Assembly: GCA_036172665.1 (NCBI GenBank)
Contig: CM069872.1
Location: 22,981,001 to 23,045,000 of the forward strand
Source of the DNA: Prosopocoilus inquinatus
Taxonomy: Eukaryota; Arthropoda; Insecta; Coleoptera; Lucanidae
DNA: 64,000 bases
Reading direction: 5' to 3'
In this document: positions 10,471-21,501 of the stretch, piece by piece
Position numbering within the stretch: the first letter of the stretch is position 1
How the letters are laid out: every line of letters begins with the position of its first letter
Made by a program: the position numbers and the translations under genes
Notes under the pieces: model-generated
Databases searched by the model: none
What the model was told of the DNA's origin: nothing
What the model saw: only the letters and a program-made list of their open reading frames with translations

Positions 10471-10967
10471 GAAAAATAACTTCATTTGTTTCACTGTATA
10501 CTTGATGAAATAAACTTTATTATTATTATTATTTCTTCAAATAAAACTCTAATCTGCGTAAGCATGCATTTGTTCCTTAATTATCGATTTATGTTTTTAA
10601 TTGGTTATACTCTGTTTTTTATTTCGGAGGATTACTGTTACGAATTTGGGGTTCACAAATTATAGTCGTTAAATTTCAGAACACTTTAATTATAAGCTGC
10701 TGCTTACAACAATTAACAACACAGTAGTAATGAGCTTGTCTATCAAATAACACTTTTACTAAATGTACTTTCTATTTATTCGGGGTACGAACCCTTTGCT
10801 GGCTATTTTAATACCTAACTATTCCTGGCGGATCGTACGGCTTATATAACAGAGTCCTATATTGCTCGAACATGCTAGAATGATCGAGTATTTTCCGGTC
10901 ATGTTCTGTGACGCAAGGTGGCGTACTGATGCTAAAAATAGATCTGTTTGCGCGTGACGGATGTAAC

Positions 10968-11091
10968 AGTACTTTAAAATTTTGGCGTTAAAAACGAGCT
11001 TTGTCATTGGTCAAACGTGCTTTGTCATTGGTCAGTTCCGGCCGGCCACCAATGATAAAGCTCGTGTTTAGCGCCAAAATTTTAAAGTACT
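10968..11091. repeat. MITE-like inverted repeat, 44-bp arms
   Basis: Arms 10,968-11,011 and 11,048-11,091 (AGTACTTTAAAATTTTGGCG ... CGCCAAAATTTTAAAGTACT) are reverse complements with few mismatches. Inside the left part the 18-bp unit around GCTTTGTCATTGGTCA is repeated. Confidence 0.75.
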
Positions 11092-11189
11092 CCTCCGAAA
11101 TAAACAAACAAAGTAAAGGTAATTATGACCTGTGTTATATCTTTGTAAAGAGATTTTTTTTAGAGTTTTAGAAAACGTAATAAAATTGG

Positions 11190-11340
11190 ATCTAGGAAAA
11201 TTGTCCGACAACAATTGACCGAAGCTAAATTCCCTGAATACAATTGACCGACAGGAAAATTGACCGCCAAGCAAATTGAACGATTCGACAATTGCCCGAA
11301 GAACAATTTGCCGTTTAGAAAATTTCCCGAAAATCATAAA
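11190..11340. repeat. Degenerate short repeats of ATTGACCGA
   Basis: At least seven spaced copies of a motif like AATTGACCGA (ACAATTGACCGA, GAAAATTGACCG, AAATTGAACGA, CAATTGCCCGA, CAATTTGCCG) at intervals of roughly 15-25 bp. Confidence 0.6.
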
Positions 11341-11496
11341 TACCTAGAATAGTATTGAAAATGAAATAATTTAGGTAGATAATCATTTAAGAAGGTAGTA
11401 AATAATTTTTTGAAACCATATTTAGACTGGCCATTTTAAACACCTGTAATTAGATTAATTCTTTAATCATCATTGGCGAAAACAGATTAACAAAGA

Positions 11497-12720
11497 GTTA
11501 GAGTTTGTTCTTAGTGAAAAAGGAAAGCCTAAATTGGTGTTGGGTGGCTATTCATATCAAAAAGATAAAGGATATGAAAAAAATTATTGGAAGTGCGATT
11601 ATATTATAAAAAACTTAAGTGTAGTGCTCGTGTGACAACATTAAATGACAAGATTGTTAAAGAAACTGGAACACATAACCATGTGGCAGACGCAAGGGAA
11701 TTGGAGAAAAATAAGTTTATGAACGCTTTACGTGACAAGGCTAAACTTACGCAAGATGCACCACATTTCATCGTAGCAACTGCATCTACCGAGCTTACTC
11801 AAGCTACAGCAGCCATTCTTCCAAAACTAAGCAGCATCAGGTGAACTATAAGAAATGTGCGAACCAAGCAGCAAGCCGCTCCGGCTTTGCCTGTCCACCA
11901 CAATGAAATCGTTTTGCCTGAAGAATATACAAGGACAAAAAGTGGTGAACTGTTTTTAATGTATGATTCAGGCCCAAATGACGACCGGTTACTAATTTTT
12001 CGTACGAGGAGAAATCTCTCACTCCTTGGCCAAGCTGATCACTGGTGTGCTGATGGTACCTTCAAGACTGTGCCACGCCTATTTCACCAACTTTTCACAG
12101 TACATGGGTTGAAGAATAACGGCGCAATTCCCTTAATACATGCTCTCCTACCCGATAAAACCGAAGCTACTTATATACGAAAACTTCCAAACCTAAAAGA
12201 ATTTATACCGGAAGTTTCGCCGCGAAGCATATTAACAGATTTTGAAACTGGATTGATAAGTGCTTTATTATAAGAATTTCCTCGGTCAAAACATCGTGGC
12301 TGCTTTTTCCATTTTTCGCAATGTATACTTCGGTAGATTCAAGCGGAAGGTTTAAAAAACCAATATGAAACGGATCTACAGTTTGCTCTTAAACTGCGAT
12401 TTTTGGCTGTTATTGCCCTTGACCCCGCTGACAGCGTCGTAGATGCCTTCGAATCAATCTGTCAAGAAAACATCCTACCACCAGAGGCACAATCAGTTAT
12501 TGATTATTTTGAAGACACCTGGATCGGACGTCCACAGAGATGTCATGGTTGCCGCCCGCCACGATTTTCCCATGACATGTGGAATTGTTTTGATGGAGTA
12601 CATGAATTCTTACCAAAAACAAATAATTCTGTAGAAGGATGGCATCGAGCATTTGAGCAACAAGTTGCTGCTGACCACCTAAATATATGGAAATTCATAG
12701 AGGCGATTCAAAGAGAGTAA
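11497..12720 (+). pseudogene. FLYWCH / MULE transposase, broken
   Basis: Relic of a Mutator-like transposase with an N-terminal FLYWCH zinc finger (EFVLSEKGKPKLVLGGYSYQ, then NYWKC, CSARV and HNHVAD). The transposase core follows: HWCADGTFKTVPRLFHQLFT with the first catalytic aspartate, VSPRSILTDFETGLISALL with the second, and NSVEGWHRAFEQQ near the end, matching the usual MULE order. There is a frameshift near 11,615 between the two halves of the finger, stops near 11,842 and 12,271, a decayed piece at 12,273-12,400, and a stop at 12,718. Similar FLYWCH/MULE proteins are widespread in insects. No terminal repeats are visible, so only the gene body is supported. Confidence 0.85.
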
Positions 12721-12889
12721 AGCCTACATGAGCTTCAAATAGAACAATATGCAGCAGGCATAGAAGATCCATCATCTCGAAAAAATACAGATATTGTATA
12801 TTGTAAACTACTAGAATATGTTCGTGTATATCATTGTATACCGGCTGTTTCAAATTGGGTGTGCACTGAAGGGATCTCCTAAACCGTAA

Positions 12890-13350
12890 GAGATACAAAT
12901 TCGGTTAAATGGAAGAAAAGTTGCACTAATCCATGTCTAATTCGTATTCATTGACAGAATGATTTTTTTTTATTATTTCTTCTTGAGACAAATGTAAAAA
13001 AATCGATTTTCTTTCTCTCTCTGTATCTCTTTTATTATACATAATTTTGAAATTCTGATTTAACTTTCTACAGAAACTTTTTGATTGTGCTTCGAATAAG
13101 AGTAATAGAATTGAAATCAAACGTTTCGTCTTCCCACGACCATCATCAGTTTCGATTTTTTAAATACAACTTATGTCTTTTTATTGTTCTGTTCGATAGC
13201 ATTTCTTCTCCTGATTACAATGATATATCACACTTAATAGTTGATATTAATTTGAAGCTTAAATAATTTTATATGAAAATTTTATTTAATACATAATTTC
13301 AAATTTTTTGTTTCTTTTCTTATAGGTAATAAGGTTACTTTATAAAAGCA
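12890..13350. other. No recognisable feature
   Basis: AT-rich spacer between the MULE relic and the LINE tail; nothing supportable. Confidence 0.4.
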
Positions 13351-15714
13351 TCAAGAGCTGTGCAACTGTCTACGATTCTCCATATTTAACCATCCTAGTT
13401 CTTTTAACTTGTATGAAACGTGATCGTACTTGCGAATTCCATAAATGTATCGTATACAACTATTCTGCATTTTTTTGGATGAGATACACCGTATTTTGAT
13501 CAATTGATGAATGATAAAGAGGTACACAGAATGAGAATTGCGAAAGCACGAATGATTCACAGAGCTGCTTTTTGGTTTGTATATTGAACACAGATTTGAA
13601 AGGATATAACTTTTTTAAGGCGATAAAAGCAGAAGAAATGTACTTGGAAATCTGTTCTCTGAAACGGAAGGTGTTATCTAAAATAACTCCTAGACTTTTC
13701 ACCGTGCTAACTATCGGAACAACAGAATTATTAATGCGTATTTTTAAAGAATTCTGTAATTCAGTTATTATTTTCCTCTTCCCAAACAAAATGACTTTGG
13801 ATTTATCAGGATTTAAAATCAGCGAATGTTGCACGGATATATTATAATTATACGCTAAATCGGCATTCACCTCCTCTTCAGCTTGACGCCATTCTTTCGG
13901 CTTAAATGAACGATATAACTGTGTATCATCAGCATATGAATGTGTATTACAAAATTTTACATTCTTTAAAATGAACGAAGTATACAGTGTATATAAGATA
14001 GGACCAAGAATAGATCCTTGTGGTACTCCTTGCATGACCAATAAAGGACGTGAGAATGAATTATTAATACTTATAGTTTGTAAGCGATTATCTAAATAAT
14101 TTACGAAAAGTGATACAGCGCTGGAACCAAGCCCTATACATTGTAATATTTCACGTTAGGTGTTGTGGTTAACCGTGTCAAATGCCTTGCTATAGTCCAG
14201 CAATGCAAGAATCGTTATATTTCCATTATCCGTGGCTGATAAAATGTTATCTGTAAATTTTAACAATGCGGTGGCACAGCTGAAGTTAGGTCTAAAACCG
14301 GATTGTGTAATAGGAAGTAAATTATGCATATTCACGTACGTCATAAGCTGGCTTTTAATTACTTTCTCAAATACTTTTGACAAAACGGGAAGTATGCTTA
14401 TGCGCCGCAGGTCTTTAAATTGTGAGGGTTCCTTGATTTTAGGAATGGGTTTCACCACAGCATGTTTCCACGCTAGGGGGAATATACTATTCTGTATAGA
14501 CACGCTAATAATATGTGTTATGTATGGAATTACAAATGGACAACATAACTTTATCATAGATATTGTAATATTATCATTACCCACTGTGCTAGACTTAATT
14601 TGATTGATTATTTTCCATATTTGTTCCTGATCTACGGAAGTAAATCTGAAGTTATTATTAAGAATAGGGTGGTCATAATCAATAAACGTAGGTGTGTTTG
14701 AATGTGATATATTAGCAGATACACTATTAATCAGGTAATTGTTAAATTTATCCGGATCCGAGATAGTCTCAGGGATATCAGCATTTTTACGTTTGGAAAG
14801 ATCTAAATAATCCAGATCCTTCCAAAACGCGTTCTTGCCAAGAGTACGTAAAATGAAGTCAAAATAGGCCTTTTTCTCTAATTTGAAAGTACGCGTTGTC
14901 AGATTTCTAAGCAACTTATAGTATTCCCAGTGATGGATCAATCCTGTCTTTCTAAATTTATCTTTTGCTTTATCTCTTAATGATATAAGTAATTTTAAAT
15001 TTTCTGTTAACCAAGGAGCGTACTGTTTCGTGAATCTTCGCGTAATTATCGGAGCATGTTTATCAAACAAACTGATAATATTGTCATTGAAAAACTTAAC
15101 TTTATCATCAATATTCGACAATCTAAAAATATTCTGAAATGGTATTGAATGTAAATCAATTTGAAACCGCCCAACATTGAAATCCTTGAATGATCTGTAT
15201 GTACGAAATAATGGAGAGGACTTTATTTTTATATTCGGAATGGTACATAAAACTAAGTCATGGTCAGATAAATGACATGAAACTACAGTTCCATCAGTAC
15301 AGGATTCATCTGTGGTTATGATTAAGTCAATAAGCGTAGCTGTAGTATATGTTAATCTAGTTGGCTCACAAATAAGTTGCTTTCCGCCGATAGAATCTAA
15401 TAATTGCGTTAAGTGTTGTGCAGCCAAACTGTCAGATTTGAGATCAATATTCAAGTCGCCACAGCAATAAATTTTTTCAGTAATTAACATGTAAGATCCA
15501 ATGGAATCCTCTAATTCATTAAGAAATAAGCTATAATTTAATTGTGGCTCTCTGTAAACAACACCGACAACAAATTTATTAGACATTTGCACTTCAAGCC
15601 AAATCTGTTCAATTGTATTATTACATGGTAACATAGAGAATCGTATACAATTGCGAATATACATAGCTACATCTCCTCCGGGACTACCACGATCCTTTCG
15701 AATTAACTTATAAC
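13351..15714 (-). pseudogene. LINE A ORF2: endonuclease and reverse transcriptase, broken
   Basis: From 15,714 downward the frame shows the exonuclease/endonuclease/phosphatase fold (GSPGGDVAMYI, CCGDLNIDL, CHLSDHDLVLC). Then comes the reverse transcriptase with ILPVLSKVFEKVI, QSGFRPNFSC, LLDYSKAFDTVNHN, GVPQGSILGP and HSYADDTQLY, where YADD is the catalytic box. A stop codon at 14,156-14,158 splits RT just after the AFDTVNHN block. A frameshift near 13,470-13,560 precedes the C-terminal part (IRKYDHVSYKLKELGWL). The first endonuclease segment (VDILTISETWL) lies on the far side of the hAT insertion at 17,866-17,957. With one stop and one shift it is a fairly young relic. Confidence 0.88.
15707..15714. 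repeat. Target site duplication of hAT copy 2 (left)
   Basis: CTTATAAC, identical to 17,866-17,873. Confidence 0.93.
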
Positions 15715-17865
15715 TAAAGTCCGGATTTATATGTGCTAAAAAAGTGGAAAATAAGTTTTTTTTATGCGATTAAAATGGATCAAAATATGGATATTATATG
15801 CGATAAAAATTTTATTTTACTTATACATACTTTAGAATAATAAAAACATAAATTGTTTCATATAAGTAATTTTAACACTTAACACTTAAGTAGTAGGATT
15901 ACAAAATATAATCAACAGTTGATTTAAATTATTTGGGGTAAAATTTTGTCGTCTGTCTGTCAAAATATTTTTATAAGAGGAAAACGAACGCTCGACATCG
16001 CATGAAGTAATGGGCGCAAATTTCATGGATGCTACATCTTTGGGGTCCATGTCCAAATCCTCTTCACTTTGACCTTTTAAAACTAAACAGATTTTCCTCA
16101 TTTTATTGTAGTCAGGATTACGTAATAGAACCTTATCTAATTTTGCCATTAACTTCTCTCCTATCTCCCCTGGAATTGATTTTACACTTTCAATTGCATC
16201 ATCGACCACTTCAAAAGAATCTAATAGAGCCGTCTGGGATGATTCCAACTTTTTAATGGTGGATATTAAAACCGAAAAATGAGTTTTAATGAATGCTAAT
16301 TGATTCCCGATGTTTGTGTTCGACATGCATTCCTTACAAATTCTTAAAGCCGCTGAATTGGAATCATCCAATACTAAGAAAATTTCCTTTAATTGTTTAA
16401 AGTTATCTGCGTAAAAATTTGCTGCTTCAAGCCACGTACCCCATCTCGTAATTATTGGTTCTGGTGGTAATGGCAGGTCAGCAGCTAATTCTTTATAGTG
16501 TTGTATACGCAGTGGGGCTTTAAGAAACGCCTTTTTTCCGTTATTGATCAAATTATTTACTGTTGGGTATTCTAGTCGCACCAATTCAGCGAGCCTATTC
16601 ATTGCGTGAGCCATACAAGTGAAGTGCATCAGATTTGGGTAAAACACCTGTAAAGCCTGTCCTGCTTTTATCATGTAGGCTGCTGCATCAGACACCATTA
16701 GTAATATATTTTCCGATTTAACTTGATTAGGTGCATATAAAAGTGTCAAGCTGTCGTTAATAAAACGTGCGATCGTTGAATGATTTGTTTTTTCCAAAAG
16801 TGCACTATTTACCAAATAAGATATTGGTGCAACTGTGTTGCTTAATACTCCTGCTAACATATTTGCTACATAACGACCGCAGGCATCTGTCGTTTCATCA
16901 ACTACTATATAAATATTGTTGTCGCTAAGCTTCTCTCTTATTTTCTTCATCCGTTGCTGGTAGCATATACTTAGATAGTTTTTCCGCAAAGTCGATTCAT
17001 TTGGAATATGACGATTGCAATATTTTTCCAAAAAAGTTCGAAAACTTGCTTGTTCAAGTTTATGCACAAGTCTAAAAAGAATTCATTTCCTGTGTCACTG
17101 CCCTGTGAGTTACTGGCTGTTGAAGAAATAAAAGACTGCTTAAAGTTAGACACACATCTTTTCTCCGACTCCTTATGGAGGTTTGTAGCCAAATGTTGAT
17201 CAATCTGGTACTTTTGGTCTGACGACACCTTAAAATATTGTCAAAATGAAAATGTGATTTTTAAGAGAATTTGTAAGTTATCTACCTGTTTTGAACATGC
17301 GTTGCAAAAAATAACTTTTCCATCTGTAGTTAGATGTTTAGATGCTTTAATCCATTTTTTCAATAGCTCGGATCGAGAGGATGCGACTTTCGGCATTTTG
17401 AAAAGATAAGCACTGAATTTATTTCGTCTTTAAATTAAATAAGAAAATAACAACTAATTCGCGTTGATAAATACACTAGTCACTAGTCACACACATTCAT
17501 TGAGTTCTTATCTCAAACTGAAATGCAAAACATAAGTGCAAAATGCAAGTGCAAGTTGCTACAGATTCCCAGAAAATCACATTCCGGGAAATCGTAAAAT
17601 AAAGTGGCCAGACGTCGAGAAGAATAAATTACTTCTTGGAAAAGCTGCAGACTTGAATATTGACCGTATATGGAATTATAATGTTATTTATATCAATATA
17701 TGGATAAATAAATAAATATGCGCTAAAAGTCTAAAATATTAAGTTATATGCGAAATAAAACTACCATTTTTGGGCTTCTCTAATCGACAAACATATAAAT
17801 ACAAAACGCCAAGTTTAGGTATGTTAGCGTAAAAAACTTGTAAAAACTTATAAATCCGGTCTCTA
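15715..17865 (-). mobile_element. Complete hAT transposon (copy 2), 2,151 bp
   Basis: Terminal inverted repeats TAAAGTCCGGATTTATA (from 15,715) and, read from the other side, TAGAGACCGGATTTATA (ending at 17,865) differ at two positions. Perfect 8-bp target duplications CTTATAAC flank it, as expected for hAT. It carries a two-exon transposase gene on the minus strand. The 3' 193 bp match the hAT end at 1-193. Confidence 0.95.
15886..17396 (-). pseudogene. hAT transposase (ZNF862-like type), one frameshift
   Basis: Exon 1 (17,396-17,286) starts at an ATG and encodes 37 residues with the first half of a zinc finger (VIFCNACSKQ). A 57-bp intron with GT/AG borders follows, and exon 2 starts at 17,228. 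Exon 2 supplies the rest of the finger (QIDQHLATNLHKES), then, after a frame change near 17,055, the long frame to 15,886. That frame contains HIPNESTLRKNYL, VVDETTDACGRYVANML, MVSDAAAYMIKAG, FTCMAHAMNRL, ITRWGTWLEAA and the C-terminal hAT dimerisation block SCDVERSFSSYKNILTDRRQ. The frame change coincides with the loss of about ten residues compared with relatives, so this copy probably does not make full transposase. Apart from that break it is well preserved. Confidence 0.87.
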
Positions 17866-17873
17866 CTTATAAC
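17866..17873. repeat. Target site duplication of hAT copy 2 (right)
   Basis: CTTATAAC, identical to 15,707-15,714. Confidence 0.93.
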
Positions 17874-17957
17874 CTTCTATAGATACATCGGCCTCAGTAA
17901 TATCATTATTAAGCCAGGTTTCGGATATAGTTAAAATATCCACATTCAATTGTAAGA

Positions 17958-18240
17958 CTATAATAGTTTTAAATCAATTAACTTGGGTTAAGTTAATTTC
18001 TTAAGAGAAATTAACTTTCTATTCTTTGTTATAAGTTAGGATAGGATTTGAATAAGTACACGCCATCGTTTCAGTAGCGCCCTAAAAATGTATCGAACAG
18101 GCAAATTTTGTAATGGGATGGTGAAAATAATTTACGGCGTTCTTACACTCTGATGCAATGTGGCGGAGGTCGAGGTACAATTGGTCAACTAATTACTCTG
18201 AAAAAGAAGAGTTGATTGCATAACTGTAATTTTTTATTGC
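17958..18240. other. Unassigned spacer
   Basis: Probable 5' truncation point of LINE A followed by unrecognised sequence. A small palindrome around TTAACTT and AAGTTAA lies near 17,985-18,020. Confidence 0.4.
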
Positions 18241-18242
18241 AG

Positions 18243-18434
18243 CAATATTACTGTTTTTTTGTTATACTGAGTAACACCAATGCTGTAGCGGCGTTAATTG
18301 TCTCCGTAGCCCTCGCGTTTGTTTGCACGCTATACGGTCTAATATTTTTCATTGCCCGCTTTACTAGAAGAGAAAGGAACGCCAGAACCGTTTTGGATGA
18401 AATTTGGTATGAGGTTCCACAAGAAGGTAAGTCA
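18243..18434 (+). CDS. Possible host exon with a membrane segment (unidentified)
   Basis: An open stretch bounded by a plausible acceptor (TTTTTATTGCAG) and a donor (GAAG/GTAAGT at 18,435). It encodes a hydrophobic helix (ALIVSVALAFVCTLYGLIFF) followed by a basic stop-transfer run (TRRERNAR) and an acidic tail (DEIWYEVPQE). This looks like the membrane-crossing part of a type I receptor. I do not recognise the protein. A second possible exon (KTIMNIG, donor at about 19,332) lies downstream. Against a real exon: its last ~60 bp belong to an inverted duplication (18,373-19,255) that may be a transposable element. The second arm carries a frame-disrupting deletion in the matching sequence. It is not clearly linked to the acid phosphatase gene. 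Confidence 0.3.
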
Positions 18435-19255
18435 CATTTACAGGTGGTTTTAGTTATTTGCAATTAACCGCTAGCGTGAAAAACAGGGTTGCCACAACAC
18501 ACATCTTACTATAACTTTTTTGAGGTTAGGAAGATAACTTCAGTTAATAAATTTTTAAAGAGAAACACTTGATAGGAAAGTTTTTCGTGTCTTTGTAACT
18601 TTTGATATTTCTTACGATTTAGTCACAAAATAAGAAAATATAAATGGCTGCAGAGTTACTTATTGAAAACAGGTATCCTCTAGTGCCTTCTAGGTATATA
18701 ATTAATTTATTTTCGGAAAGAGTTATTTATTAGTAACATTCTATGTATCTTTGTTAACTTTGCTATTTATCACGGTTTAGTCAGAAAATAAAAAAATCTA
18801 AAAGATTTTTTTTCTTCAAAATGATATAATTTATAATTTCAAGTTAGCAGCCTGTACACAGAAAAACAAATACCTAACTAATGTAGTTTACTAATTGATA
18901 ACTTTTTCTCAAAATGAATAAATTAAGTAGTTAAAAGGCAGTAAATTATACATGTTTTCAATAACAAGTGCAGCAGTCACTTACATTTTCTTACTTTGTG
19001 ACTCAACCGACAGTAAGAAATAACAAAAGTTGCAAAAACACGAAAAAGTTTCGTATTGAGTGCTTCTTCCTAAAAATTTGTTAACTAAAGTTATCTTCCT
19101 AGCCTCAGAAAAGTTGTAGTAAGATATGTGTTGTGGCAACCTTGTTTTTCACACTAGCGGTTCACTGCGAGTAACTAAAACCACCTGTAAATGTGACCTA
19201 TCTTCTTGTGAGACCTCATACCAAATTCATCCAAACTGGTTCAGGCATTCCTTTG
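18373..19255. repeat. Inverted duplication, arms about 310 bp
   Basis: 18,373-18,690 matches the reverse complement of about 18,940-19,255 with roughly 80% identity by eye (for example ACATTTACAGGTGGTTTTAG in both). The central ~250 bp is unique. Confidence 0.8.
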
Positions 19256-19344
19256 GTATAAGAAAAATTAACTTTCTCTTCAAGAATTCTGAAGAAGAAT
19301 ACCGGCTTAAGAAGACCATCATGAATATAGGTAAGTTTGGTTAA

Positions 19345-20190
19345 ATCGTCTTATTTTGAGCCCAGGAATCTGTGGTTAAGTCCACACCCTGTATAGGTGA
19401 AACTAGCCAAAATTAAAAAAAAGGTTAGATCAGCACAAATATTATATTCAAAAAAAGAAAGTCATACAATGTTAGTAGAACATTAACTTTTAACTAAACA
19501 TATTTTTGATTTTGAAAATGCTTATTAAAACACTAGGTAAATAAAAATGAAAATGAAGATTTATTACAAAAAAAGAAATTTATATTGTACCCGAATGATT
19601 GCTGAAAATAAATAACCTGAAATATAGGAATCGAGTTCGAGCGTTCTTGTAAAAACAAAATAGTTTAGCCAATATTTAAGGTGTTCCAGACTTTTATCCT
19701 CACTTTAAAATATAATAAATAAAAGAAATACTGCTGCAACCTCCAATTTCTGAATGTATGTATTTATCTCAAATTTTTGATCGGAGCATTTTTATCAATT
19801 CTTCTTCTTCAATTATGAACTCCTGTGTTGAAAGAAATGTTCCATAATTTTTTTTCTTTTCTTAAATTTGACTCAATTACTCAAATTTTCTAGTTCGTTT
19901 AAATTCTTTAAAATTCATTTTTCATTAATTTATGATTTTCATGGCGAGAAAATTCCACGAAATGACCTACAACAAATAATAAATAAAAAGTCAGAGTGGC
20001 GCAAAAATGCGCAAGTTTTTAAGTTTTATTATGAAAACACAAAGTGTATAGAACATTTAAACATAGGTCTCCAACAGGTGATATTCGGAATTACTAAACA
20101 AAAACTTTCATCAAAAACATATAACAGAAATTTTGAATTTTGCCGTGTCTCGACTTGACTTTTCCAATATATTCGCGATGTAATAGTGAT
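19345..20190. other. No recognisable gene
   Basis: AT-rich. An open frame at 19,868-20,158 encodes 96 lysine-rich residues with no recognisable motif and is probably chance. Confidence 0.4.
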
Positions 20191-20378
20191 GAACAGATAA
20201 AACAGCTACATCCTACGGCCGCTTTTTGACCTAATATTGCAGTAGGATAGACAAATTGAAGCGGATTTGCTACCTTATAAGTTCCCCATGCAAGGCGGCA
20301 TTGTTTGCTGTCAAAGCATAATGAAAGTTTTAAAAATTTTGTTGCAAATCGTTTTCACTGCAATCAAAAACGATCAGT
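20191..20378 (+). repeat. Repeat family F fragment
   Basis: Diverged copy of the family at 8.4 kb (shared TGCAGTAGGATAGACAAATT, CATGCAAGGCGGC and CACTGCAATCAAAAACGAT). Confidence 0.75.
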
Positions 20379-20586
20379 AATGATATTCTTATTTTACAAG
20401 ATATATCTTTGCTGATCATTTTTTTAAGCAACGATCTCTTCACAAATAATTATAAAAATTTGTAGGCTAAATTGTTTATGTTACTGTGTTACTTTCGATA
20501 AAGCAAATAATTATATTTTCGAAACGTTAAGTTAATAAATTACATTTGTACATTTTATAACTTTGATATGATTTTTAACAACCGTA

Positions 20587-20617
20587 TATTATACATATAC
20601 TTAGTATATGTATAATA
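20587..20617. repeat. Perfect 14-bp arm palindrome
   Basis: TATTATACATATAC and its exact reverse complement around a 3-base loop, in an AT-rich tract. Confidence 0.75.
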
Positions 20618-20659
20618 AAGTATATTATACTATCTATAAAATTAAATAAATAAAATGTT

Positions 20660-20756
20660 ATAATAATTCAGTACATTTTTTTAATTTGAATCTGGCCCGC
20701 CTACACATTCTAAATTTAATATATGGCCCTTTGCAAAATTGAGTTTGACACCCCTG
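20660..20756. mobile_element. Terminal fragment of a Charlie-type hAT element
   Basis: Ends GAGTTTGACACCCCTG, i.e. CAGGGGTGTCAAACTC in the other direction, a typical Charlie-like hAT end, preceded by TGGCCC boxes. No transposase remains. Candidate target duplication GTCTGAAG follows; no partner was found. Confidence 0.6.
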
Positions 20757-21485
20757 GTCTGAAGCATCAAAATAATAAATCTAAAATTTTAAAACGTTAA
20801 GGCTGTATGCTCGCTTACAGCTGAACTCGATTTCAAATGGGCGTATCACTATTTTTCGCATATATTTAGAAGAAACATACGTTCAACATGTGTTCCTGCA
20901 TTTTTACACACAAACGAAAAGAACAGAGAACAGAATTACCACCTAAACGTTTTCCTTGTAATTTATGACTCTGCTGTCACTGATCTTTATTTTTGATTGG
21001 TTTACGTGTCAGTTTGACACACCCACAAGAGAATATTCGAATAAGGCCTCATTCACATGGTTACCGCCCGCGGTCTCCTGCAAATTCTAAGGTCGAGCGC
21101 ACACTCAGATGAGTAAAATTTTTTATGTAAAAGTGATGTAAATAAACACGGCGACCTAATCTAACACAGAAACTATGTAAAACTTGGAAAATAAAACTAC
21201 GTCTGTCGGAAAGTGAAAGTTTATCAGAATTGAAACGACACAAAAAAAACGAATAGCATGTTCCTCTGTAAATCAATAACGTCATTTTGTTGTTTCATTA
21301 CCGTTATTATTATCCCTATAAAATTGTTTTTTTTTTTTAAATTTTACGTGGATTGCTTTTTATCTAGACTACCGTGCACTAAAATTAGGCACAATGAAGT
21401 ATTTCAGTTTAAAGTGGACGTAAAGAAAAAATATACATTATACAGAATAATTGTGCTTATGATTATTGGAATAGGAATTAATACT
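20757..21485. other. No recognisable gene
   Basis: Mixed sequence. 21,060-21,290 has a GTAG-rich stretch and short frames without motifs. It may hold the upstream end of the YqaJ element but I cannot support a boundary. Confidence 0.35.
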
Positions 21486-21501
21486 GCTCTAATGTACCGA
21501 C

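Larger units (their letters stand above)
13351..17957 (-). mobile_element. LINE A (apurinic endonuclease type), split by a hAT element
   Basis: Non-LTR retrotransposon on the minus strand. Its open reading frame runs from about 17,957 to 17,866, is interrupted by the hAT element (15,715-17,865), and resumes at 15,714 down to about 13,351. Across the insertion the LINE frame is continuous once one copy of the 8-bp target duplication is discounted. The 5' end is truncated inside the endonuclease domain, which is normal for LINE copies. The clade is uncertain (Jockey/CR1 group by general appearance). Confidence 0.88.

Noticed and set aside
19868..20158. 96-codon frame as a gene
   Set aside because: AT-driven composition (Lys, Phe, Asn), no motif, no splice or promoter context, and followed by a repeat fragment.
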